Below, one piece after another: positions 56,368-64,000 of a stretch of DNA of 64,000 nt (position 1 is the stretch's first letter; the number at the start of each line of letters is the position of its first letter). A program made the translations under genes and the position numbers. The stretch is from Hyalella azteca (taxonomy: Eukaryota; Arthropoda; Malacostraca; Amphipoda; Hyalellidae). A model generated the notes under the pieces. The model was given only the letters and a program-made list of their open reading frames with translations. It was not told the origin of the DNA and searched no databases. The stretch covers positions 62,001 through 126,000 of the forward strand of contig NW_025932761.1 of assembly GCF_000764305.2 (NCBI RefSeq), written 5' to 3'.

Positions 56368-57649
56368 TGAATAGATACTGAATATTCGTTATACGGGTCA
56401 TTGTCAATTCAGTCGATCGAGCCTCGACCATTTGAGAAGAAAGAACTTCACAATCTTTTCCCTTACAACCTTCCCCCCCCCCTACCCTGTAAAAACCCCC
56501 ACTGCGGTTTCACAGCTTCCCATTCTGTCTCCACCCCCATGAAGACGGATACTTCGCTGTTGCTGTGCAAGTGACAGCCAGTATCACTGTCATTATAAGT
56601 AAACTTTTGGTCTCTGTATAGTCTGAATTGCTGTCTCTGTAGTTTGATAGATCTTGATTAACAGTAAAAGTTAAAATTTCGTCGCCTTTCTTTAACCTTC
56701 CCTTGACGTGCCTATAACAGAAAAAAATAATTAATAGTCTAGTGACAATATGTCTTTCTTTCAGAAATTTGTACTCTCTAAATTAAATATAATGTTAATG
56801 ATTTAAGTATTGAATGTGATGCATTTATATGATGAAAATGAATATATAATATATATCTGTGTGAAAACAGTCTATTTGGCTTGAAGTCTAAGCTCCTATT
56901 ACAGTGAAAGACATCGGTATTTCTTTGACGAGGTGGCGAGAGTAGGGGTGTCAGACATGAGTGTGTGAAACCCTCGAATTTCCGCGCACACCTATCCCCT
57001 CTAACAACCCTCACTGCGGTGCCACAACCTCCCTTTATTTCTCCATACCCATGCTACAAACATCGAAGCACTTCATGCCAGTGTCGCTCTATCGTTACGA
57101 GCTAACTATTGGTCTGAATTGGTCTATGCACATCCAAGTTGTATTCTATTAATATAATTTGTTCACTTTATTTATCACAAGTTGAATAAAATATGTTATT
57201 CAGTTGAAAGAATGGGTATCAAAGCCTAAATTATTTTTTGCCATGATGAATTTTACAATAATCACGTCCTTGCTTGAACCGGAAAAATTAAATAAATAAC
57301 ATGGAAAAAGATTTAAAATGACGGCACATCATTATGTTTTATGTTTATTTGTTTTTTTTAAGATCGCGCGATCGCGCTGTAAATAGCAAAGAATTTGCTG
57401 GCAGTAGTCAAAGCTCATTCATTACATGTGCACTGTATTGAGCTTGTACGGTGGTCCAGCCCGACACGGCTGCGCTAGCACGCATTCCTATACGGCATCG
57501 CGTCGGCCAGACGTAAGATAACCAGCCCCTACGCGTCTCGGCAGCTAACTCGAGCAAGGTCGCTGTGGAGTTCGGGCGGCTTTGAATACAAGCCTTAAAA
57601 ATGACTAAATAATATTGACTTAATAATGACTTTTGATAAGTCTGAAAAA
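56368..57649. other. interior of the 6.6-kb element, no gene recognised
   Basis: It contains two similar patches (ACCCTCGAATTTCC / TCACTGCGGT..CACA.C.TCCC near 56,500 and 57,015). A minus ORF at 57,408-57,653 is unassigned. Confidence 0.4.
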
Positions 57650-58460
57650 CCAATATTTTTAATAAATTGAATGATTGATGTTTGATAATATGAGTGTAAT
57701 AATTGATGATTAAATGATGAATAAATGAATAAAGACTGAATGATGATTGAATTATTAATGAATGATGAATGAATGATAATTATGATTGAATAATGAAAAA
57801 ATAATGAATGAATGATGGAAATGGGTTCATTGATAGGATGGGTTCATTTACTCATATATAATGAATTAATTCATTCATTATATAATGGCAAACGATAGGT
57901 AATGAGAGGTAAATGACAGATTAATGATGGGTAAGCGATGGGTAAAGGATGGAAAAATGAATGGAAAATGGTTGGGAATATAATGGGAAAATAATGTGAA
58001 AATGATGAGAAAAGGATGGGAAAAAGATGAGAAAATTATGGGAAATGACGGTTAAATAACAGGAAAATGAATGGAATATGGTGCGAAAATTATGAGAAAA
58101 TGGTGGGAAAATGCTGAAAAATTATGGAAGAAATGGTGAAAAAACAATGGAAAAAACAAAAGAAAATGATGGAAAAATTCTGGAAAATGATGGGGAAAAT
58201 AATGAGAATATGATGGGAAAATAAATGGAAAAAGGTGGGGAAATTTTGAGAAAACGATGTGAAAAGGATAAGAAAATAATGGAGAAATGAGAAAATGGAA
58301 AAAGGATAGAAAAATGATGGGAAATTGTTTAATAAATGACGGGGAAATGAAAAAATGATGATACTGAAAATGATGAGAAAAATATGGGAAAATGATGAGC
58401 AATTGATGAGAAAGTAAAAGGTAACTGATAACAATAAATGATAATACATAAATTTAAAAC
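57650..58460. repeat. purine-rich (AATGATGGGAAA)n degenerate satellite
   Basis: About 800 bp in which the + strand is overwhelmingly A and G, built from ATGAATGA units (57,650-57,880) and then ATGATGGGAAAATGATGAGA-type units (57,900-58,400). The long minus-strand frames rich in F, H, S, I and P are translations of the array. Confidence 0.92.
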
Positions 58461-59065
58461 AATGATATAAATAAATATTAATACTAGATGAGGAATACTT
58501 GTACTAGTATTAGTATTACTGCTAGTACTGCATCACCGAACGCCATTGGTCATTGCGGCTGCCGTCCCTAACTTAAGCCCCTTTCACACAGGGCAGTAGA
58601 TATTGCGCGCGTCAAAAATGCCGCGGCAGTATTTACATCGCAATCTTTCACACGAGGCGCTTTTTACTGCGGGGATCTATCAGTCTTGCAGTGCTTTATG
58701 CTTCATCAGTCCATCTCTATGTTTAAGTAACAATATTTCTATATGGAAATCTATCTCTACGTGAGAATAGTGTAAATACATCTTTATGGAAATACCTATA
58801 TATTTTATGGAAAATATATCTTATATGAAAATATGAACTGAAACACTGCCAGTACCAGCGTACCTCACCGGCTCACAACTGAACTGAACGTGAACTGCAG
58901 TACTGCAATGCGTTCCTGAAATGGTAGAAATCATTGTCGGAATATCTTCTGAGCTCTGAAATTTTCAGAGCAGGCGTGCCCTGTTTCGAATGGCAAGGCT
59001 TGCAAATTTGGCTTTACTTACTGACCGCTTCTCGAGCACATTTCTATCACAGATCACACCGCTGC
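58461..59065. other. no gene seen
   Basis: A patch with CTTTCACAC.GGGC and CTTTCACACGAGGCGC (58,580-58,680) has the look of a transposon terminus, but no partner end was found. Confidence 0.4.
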
Positions 59066-59069
59066 ACAA

Positions 59070-60225
59070 AACGTGAGCTCTCTTCCAATCACTCTCCTAG
59101 AGACACAGTACAGTGAGTAGATGGTAATTAAAATACACAGAAATATTACAGGAAACACAAGCATTTAGAAGGACAACCTTGCACGAATATACTCGGAACT
59201 GCACAACTGACGACACTACTGGAAGTTAGCCATGGATCGGACCTAGCTACTCGTTCATTCATCGTTCAAACGAATGTCGTCTGAAGGAGTTCCCGCGTGA
59301 CGGTTGAACCTTCAAACTTTATACTGCCTCGAAAAACGTGAGCACTCCTTTAATCACTCTCCTATGTGACGAAGTACATGGTAATTAAATACACAGGAAC
59401 ATTACAGGAAACACGAGCACTTAGGTGGACAACCTTCAAGAGTATACTCGTAATCGTAACTACACGAATGAGCAGACTAACGACACTACTAGCACTGGAA
59501 GCTAGTCATGGCCGTACCGGCATAACTCGTTCGATCTTCGTTCAAACGAACATCGTTTGCATGAGTGCCCGCGTGACGGTTGTACCTTCAAACTTTATAC
59601 TGCCTTCAAAATAATTCTTTTTAATCACAACTCAAGTGCACTATGCAATTTCCAAACTATGAATTCGAGTGCAAGTGGACTATAGACAATTCGCTACGTA
59701 TCTCACGATTTTAAATTTTAGGGCAATTCAAATGAAAGAAATTCCCTCAATTAATATTCATGTCATTCTATTGAATTATTTGCAGATCATTACACAAATA
59801 GTCGTATTTTGATATGAGATCATTAACAATTTTCGATTTATGAACTAAAATAAATTCTATGAACTTATTATCGGACATACTCGTTCGTTCATCGTTCAAA
59901 CGAACGTTGTTCGAGTGCCCACGGAATGGATACACGTTCAAACTCCACACTGCCTTCGAAAGAATTCTTTTTTATCACAACTCAAGTGCATGATGCAATT
60001 TCCAAACTATGAATTCGAGTGGAAGTGGACAATAGACAATTCGCTACGTATTTCATGACTTAAAATTTCAGGCAATTCAAATTGAAAGAAATTCTCTAAA
60101 TTAATATTCATGTTATTTTATTGAATTTTTTGCCGATCATTACACAAATAGTCGTATTTTGATATGAGATCATTAACAATTTTCGAGTTATGAACTAAAA
60201 TAAGTTTTATGAACTAAAATATTTG
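59070..60225 (+). repeat. complex tandem repeat, units of about 270 and 350 bp
   Basis: Block a (GTGAGC.CTC, AATCACTCTCCTA, GGTAATTAAA.TACACAG, CGTTCAAACGAA) occurs at 59,070 and 59,339. Block b (CACAACTCAAGTGCA, TGCAATTTCCAAACTATGAA, CAATTCGCTACGTAT, GATATGAGATCATTAACAAT) occurs at 59,626 and 59,976, a period of 350 bp. The linker TCGTTCAAACGAAC recurs at about 59,268, 59,538 and 59,895. It forms the right third of the 6.6-kb element. Confidence 0.85.
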
Positions 60226-60517
60226 TTGTCCTGTACGTTTTCTGTGTCTGAGTTCACTAATTGTTGTTTAGTACATCAACATTGAGACAAACACTTGGAT
60301 TTTCAGTATTATCTTGGTTTGCCACATGAACGCCATATGGCACAACACCACTGATTTCTTTACTGGTTCTATTTTATTTGTACAATGTTGTAGCCACATA
60401 ACAATGTCACGCAGCCTCTGAGTAAGATAGCAGCAATGCGGGCCCCATATGTTGAAACCATAATGCCACCTCTTTTCCACTTTGTCGCATGGGCCCATTG
60501 TAGAATTGTTGCTAGGG

Positions 60518-61735
60518 AAGTTCCTCATCGGGACAACGAGCCGTGGTTCCTTGAAGTACATCTGTGTGCACTTGGAAAGAGATTCAGCCGGCTGAATTGG
60601 ATCAAGCCAAGATGACTACATTCGATCGTTGGAAGAGGTCAAATTGGAAGGAAAGGATAAAAGAAGTCGTAAGGATTAGAGAACGATAAGAGAAAGGATA
60701 AGGGAACTCGATAAGAAAAAAGGATAAGATAAGAGAAAGGATAAGAGAATTTGGAAATGGAAAAAAGTGATTACCGAGCATTGGTTGGACAACTGGTGCC
60801 ATACTTTCAAAACTCGCTAAGTGAACGTATGTACTTACGCTCTGTTTTCTTGTCTATGATTGGTGAATTTTTCTCGAAAGGCCGTCCATGATTGGCGGAT
60901 GAACTTACGATCTCTTAACTATTTTTGAAAGTATAGGCCCTGAACTGGATTGCTACCCAAGCTCGTCCAGATATTTCATTTGACGTCTGTGAGTTGAGCT
61001 CTGTCTTTGACAAAGCTCGAGTCCACGAGCTTTTTCGTGCCAACAAGGTCGTTAAGACGGTACAATCGTTCTGTGGTTGTCCAGTATTCAAAGCTTCGCG
61101 ACCAGAACCAGTTGACAATTGAATGCTATAGTGATGCAAAATTCGGTAATCTTAAAGACGGTGGTTCACAGGGAGGTCATGTCATCTCCATTGTTGATAG
61201 TGATGGGAAGAGATGTCCGGTAACCTGGCAGTTCAAGCGACTTCGAAGGGTGGTGAAGTGTACTTAAGCTGCTAAAACTTTAGCTCTTTTGGATTCTGTT
61301 GAGGCTGGGGTGTACATTCAACTCTGTTAGCTGGGCGTCTGAATCTTTCTGTCGGTGACTTTGTCGTGAAGTGTTTCGTTGACAATAGATCCCTCGTTGA
61401 TGCCGTGCACTCCACTAAAGCAATTGAAGACAAACATCTTCGTATAAATATGGCAGTCCTACGTGATATGTTGTCAAAGCGTGACATTCAAAGCATCACG
61501 TGGGTTCGGTCATCCTTACAACTAGCCAATGTTCTTACAAAGAGAGGCGCTTGTCCTAAACCTCTTTTGTCAGCGATTGGTGGCTGCTATTGTCAAAGCG
61601 TGACATTCAAAGCATCATGTGGGTTAGGTCATCCCTACAACTAGCCAATGTTCTTACAAAAAGAGGCGCTTGTCCTAAACCTCCTTCGTCAGCGATTGGT
61701 GGCTGCTCTACCAGTAGCCAGTAGAACCTGTTCAA
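60518..61735 (+). pseudogene. Copia RT end and RNase H
   Basis: It resumes the frame cut at 53,884: KFLI, CVHLERDSAG, an expanded GGATAAGAGAAA purine tract (60,650-60,770), then RPDISFDVCELSSVFDKAR, the RNase H blocks YSDAKFGNLKDGGSQGGHV and CPVTWQFKRLRRVVKCT, AKTLALLDSVEAGVYIQ, KCFVDNRSLVDAVHSTKAIE, DKHLRINMAVLRDML and ITWVRSSLQLANVLTKRG. Several stops and frameshifts. The last about 118 bp, encoding the final RNase H block, are tandemly duplicated (61,473-61,590 and 61,591-61,710). A 147-bp MITE interrupts it at 60,795. Confidence 0.9.
60795..60941. mobile_element. 147-bp MITE inside the Copia RT
   Basis: The block B Copia copy reads continuously ACAACTGAACTTGATTG at about 40,627. Here ACAACT is followed by GGTGCCATACTTTCAAAA, and 147 bp later TTTTTGAAAGTATAGGCCC leads back to GAACTGGATTG. 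Termini are imperfect inverted repeats sharing ATACTTTCAAAA. Non-coding. Confidence 0.85.
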
Positions 61736-61865
61736 CAATACTAATTTATAAATAGTGGTTTACTAAATTACTAAGTTTAATACTTTCGTTATTTTGTTTC
61801 GTTGTATTGTTGATTTCTCGTTCTTTGTTATATTTTTGTAGTCGGTTACATTTTGTTTATTGTAG

Positions 61866-61884
61866 AAAAAAAAATGAGGAGAAA
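61866..61884 (+). promoter_or_regulatory. polypurine tract before the 3' LTR
   Basis: AAAAAAAAATGAGGAGAAA directly precedes TGTTTTGG, the LTR start. This is the expected primer site for plus-strand DNA synthesis of an LTR retrotransposon. Confidence 0.75.
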
Positions 61885-62205
61885 TGTTTTGGCTGTTGTT
61901 TGGCTCGGCTGATGGTGCCGAGTGGTTGTGACGTCACACTTGTTCGGTCGTGGGATGGCTTTGTGCTGCGCGCTGATTGGTTCAAGGAGCGCCGGTAGCC
62001 TACGTGGCGTGGGCTAGCTACAACGTGACTCAAGTTGGCGGCAATACTATTGGGGACAAGAGTCTAGCGTGAACCATGATGGGATGAGCATCTTCCGAGC
62101 GTGTGTTATTGTGTATTTATTTTTCGCTTGCTATTAGTCTTTTGTGTAACGTGCCCTCGAAGTTTGTTTGAACCAGACGCCACGATAAATGCTTCCTTTG
62201 AATAA
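61885..62205 (+). mobile_element. 3' LTR of the GalEa-like Copia element
   Basis: It starts TGTTTTGGCTGTTG after the polypurine tract. It shares GTGCCGAGTGGTTGTGACGT, GGAGCGCCGGTAGCCTACGT, GAGCATCTTCCGAGCGTGTG and GAAGTTTGTTTGAACCAGAC with the solo LTR at 37,641. The right border lies near 62,200, where sequence becomes NUP98 intron shared with block B (AATGGTGAA.CT.TGTGACTTG). Confidence 0.8.
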
Positions 62206-62293
62206 TAATAATAAAATGGTGAAACTATGTGACTTGTTTTTGTGGTTTTAAGACTATTCTTCTACAGCTGACGTTTGATATGTTTCTGGGCAG

Positions 62294-62507
62294 GAGTATA
62301 AAAACAAGTCTCTTGAAGAGCTTCGAGTTGAAGATTATTTGACCAATCGTAATGGTCCAGGACAAAGAGGTGGCCTCATGACAGGGGCTTTTGGTCAGAA
62401 AACAGCCTCTACAGGAGGTTTCTTTGGCTCCACTGCCACCAACACTGGGGGTCTCTTTGGTCAGAAACCTGCCGAGACAAAACCACTTGTTGAATCTACC
62501 AATACAG
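62294..62507 (+). CDS. Nup98: NUP98 post-GLEBS exon, block C
   Basis: 214 bp, phase 0 to 1, borders TGGGCAG|GAG and ACAG|GTCAGC. It encodes EYKNKSLEELRVEDYLTNRN, then GPGQRGG and FG repeats GAFGQ, GGFFGS, GGLFGQ. This N-terminal part is the closest of the three copies to the metazoan consensus (KSLEELR.EDY). However, the last PLFGS has become PLVES, losing an FG, and ANRK reads TNRN. The phase fits directly after the GLEBS exon at 43,001-43,122. Confidence 0.88.
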
Positions 62508-62823
62508 GTCAGCAGCTCTTGCAACTCACATTATTTCAGAGAAGCATCTGATGCTTCTTTAGCTGTTGATTCTTTTAAATTTGTCTTGCGATCAAATTAG
62601 GCAGAGGCAACTGTTAAAATACAGCTCTTCCAGTCAACTGAGGTTATAACGGTAAATGACCAATCAACCCGTAAAATTTATTACATGTTATAATATTGAA
62701 AGTCCCATTTCTCAAAATTATTGATGTTCGTTGATGATTATTCTAATTCATATGTGTAATACAGTCGTAGTTGATTTGTAAAAATTTAAATATGTATATC
62801 ATGATTGTTGCTATTTGCTTCAG
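62508..62823 (+). other. intron between NUP98 exons, block C
   Basis: 316 bp, GT...AG. The first part is shared with block B (to about 38,455) and the last part with block A (36,840-36,928). Confidence 0.75.
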
Positions 62824-62955
62824 GGTTTGCCGCACCTAGCAGCAGTGGCGGTCTTTTTGGCAGCAGCACCACAACTCCATCATTCGGCCAAACGACAGGA
62901 ACATCAACTGGAAGTTTTGCATTCGGCCAAAACACTCAGCAGAACAAACCTGGTG
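62824..62955 (+). CDS. Nup98: NUP98 FG-repeat exon GFAAP, block C
   Basis: 132 bp, phase 1-1, acceptor TTGCTTCAG|GG, donor GGTG|GTTTGT (weaker than GTGTGT or GTGAGT). It encodes FAAPSSSGGLFGSSTTTPSF, GQTTGTSTGSFAFGQ and NTQQNKPGG, with the canonical GLFG and two further FGs intact. It is the best preserved of the three copies. Confidence 0.88.
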
Positions 62956-63220
62956 GTTTGTACGAGTTATTTCAGTTATTTATCGAAGGGGTATCGTGTT
63001 TAATGCCAATATTGAGATTAAATGATGCATGGTTAGTTAATCGTATGGTATCAGTTGTGTCTTTNCCGAATTATTGAAGAGCTATTTGCAATGAAAACCT
63101 CTTGCCTCGTTGTTGTTGTTTTTATTCCAGTGCACCTAAGAATATTGGTCTCTGTCCGAGCTTACAAATTTGCTCCTCCAAATCTTCTGAGATCTTTGAC
63201 TAGTGTTTATTCCTGAGCAG
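62956..63220 (+). other. chimeric intron in block C, with an N at 63,065
   Basis: Left of the N it matches the intron after the block B GFAAP exon (41,475-41,575). Right of the N it matches the intron before the block B GLEBS exon (42,850-43,000). The intervening 1.26 kb of block B, with two FG exons, is absent. Confidence 0.85.
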
Positions 63221-63342
63221 GTACTGGCAGCACTGTAGGGACCACCATCAAGTATCAGCCCATCACCGCCACTGATACCATGACCCGGAATAGCACCACA
63301 ACCAACATCCAGACTCGCATTGAAGTTATCACTTGCATGAAG
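63221..63342 (+). CDS. Nup98: NUP98 GLEBS exon, block C
   Basis: 122 bp, phase 1 to 0, acceptor CCTGAGCAG|GT, donor ATGAAG|GTAAAT. It encodes TGSTVGTTIKYQPITATDTM then TRNSTTTNIQTRIEVITCMK. Against the block B copy there are five substitutions, producing L to R, K to Q and F to I, a high share of amino-acid changes for a short binding motif. One of the two GLEBS copies may therefore be under relaxed or altered constraint. Confidence 0.9.
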
Positions 63343-63666
63343 GTAAATTGACAATTAATATCTTGCACTTACAATATGAACTTTATTTTTATGTTTATTT
63401 GAGTACCTACTCTCCATGTGGTCTGGTACAAGTTGCATATTCGAAGGTAGGCATACAAGTTTTCCTAAATGGATCACTGGTGGCTTACATGGGGTTTGAA
63501 TAATCTATTTGTAAATGACAAATTTTTCATGTTAATAGATTAGAATTTATCCGATCTCAGTGCAAATGATCTTAAATTACTCATGAACAATCCTGCAAGT
63601 CTAAATCTACAAGTCACGCTCTAAAACGTATTTCATATAATCTATTCACATAGTTTGAATCCGTAT

Positions 63667-64000
63667 ATGTTCGCCGACGACACCCAAATTTATGACTACG
63701 GTGCACCGGCTGACGCCGCAGCGTTGCAGGATTGAATGTCTGCTGGCATGGACGCTGATTCAGACTGGATGCGCTCTAACCAGCTCCAGCTCAATGCATC
63801 AAAAACCGACTTTATTTGGTTTGCGACTGCTCGGAGCTAGCATAAGTTTCCGGCCAACCCTGCTCGCGTTGGCAACGCGTTCGCCGTAGTTCGCAACCTG
63901 GGCATTCTGCTGGACTCGGAATTTTCAATGAAGAGTCACATTGCCAAAGTCACAACCACTTGCTTTGGCGCTTTGCGACGAATACGTGGCATCGGCAGCT
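63667..64000 (+). pseudogene. non-LTR retrotransposon RT, paralogue of 44,709, runs off the window
   Basis: MFADDTQIYDYGAPADAAAL, the same TGA stop, SNQLQLNASKTDFIWF and LGILLDSEFSMKSHIAKV. There is an additional stop (GCTAG at 63,836) and a roughly 12-bp deletion relative to 44,709-45,050. It lies in the intron 3' of the GLEBS exon at the same relative place as in block B. Confidence 0.88.

Larger units (their letters stand above)
53885..60517. mobile_element. 6.6-kb DNA transposon inserted in the Copia RT
   Basis: The uninterrupted Copia copy reads GGACAAGTTCCTCATC (about 40,400). Here GGACAATT is followed by CCCTAATAAAAATTTTCAAA, and 6.6 kb later TAGGG is followed by AAGTTCCTCATC. Reverse complement of the right end is CCCTAGCAACAATTCTACAA then TGGGCCCATG, against CCCTAATAAAAATTTTCAAA then TTGGCCCATG on the left: imperfect TIRs of about 31 bp. 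AAGTT (left copy AATT) is the likely target duplication. Subterminal DNA is rich in CATGTGG/CCACATG/CATATGGC motifs. The only recognisable gene is a broken YqaJ-type nuclease at 55,783-56,367. Confidence 0.82.

Noticed and set aside
58052..58449. Two minus-strand ORFs of 116-119 codons rich in Phe, His, Pro, Ile
   Set aside because: Pyrimidine-strand reading of the purine satellite; no domain.
53885..60517. Assignment of the 6.6-kb element to a named superfamily
   Set aside because: The YqaJ gene hints at ISL2EU-type elements, but no transposase was seen and the apparent target duplication (about AAGTT) does not clearly fit, so no name is given.
1..64000. tRNA, rRNA, CRISPR or prokaryotic-type operon
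   Set aside because: No cloverleaf with box sequences, rRNA core or spaced direct-repeat array was recognised; the tandem arrays have no unique spacers.

Overview
The window is eukaryotic nuclear DNA, most likely from an arthropod. A crustacean is favoured but not proven. The reasons are spliced exons with GT/AG borders, low gene density, a Copia element resembling the GalEa group (best known from crustaceans), a CR1-like LINE, a DD37D mariner and many short interspersed repeats. No rRNA, tRNA, CRISPR array or bacterial-type operon was seen.

Positions 1-22,790 are gene-poor. They hold several tandem repeats (1.06-2.14, 3.84-4.10, 7.68-7.94, 11.34-11.83 and 14.64-14.83 kb), two copies of a short hairpin-bearing interspersed repeat, a twin hairpin at 17.82 kb and one doubtful small secreted-peptide ORF. 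From 22.79 to 36.2 kb the window is a transposon landscape: a nearly intact but dead DD37D mariner, a CR1-like LINE split by a piggyBac-like MITE and an LTR-like element, a 622-bp hAT-type MITE with a perfect 8-bp target duplication, and a 973-bp TA-flanked element inside another repeat.

The only recognisable host gene is NUP98, on the + strand, as ten exons in three partly duplicated blocks. Block A (36.4-37.1 kb) has the post-GLEBS exon and one FG exon. Block B (38.05-43.12 kb) has the post-GLEBS exon, three FG exons and the GLEBS (Rae1/Gle2-binding) exon. Block C (62.29-63.34 kb) has the post-GLEBS exon, one FG exon and GLEBS. All ten exons are open and flanked by AG/GT. The splice phases would permit one chain through A, B and C if the second post-GLEBS exon is skipped.

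Between the GLEBS exon of block B and block C lies a single old GalEa-like Copia retrotransposon (about 46.1-62.2 kb) blown apart by later insertions: a 5-kb DNA element that itself contains a 3.5-kb piggyBac-like element and a 1.5-kb TIR element, a 750-bp solo LTR, a 6.6-kb DNA transposon carrying a broken YqaJ-type nuclease gene, and a 147-bp MITE. The corresponding site before block B carries only a solo LTR of the same family. A second, truncated copy of the Copia pol, with the solo LTR joined to it, sits inside block B.

Two of the three N characters in the window (40,976 and 63,065) fall exactly where repeat or duplicate homology breaks off, so part of the NUP98 mosaic may be an assembly join rather than biology.
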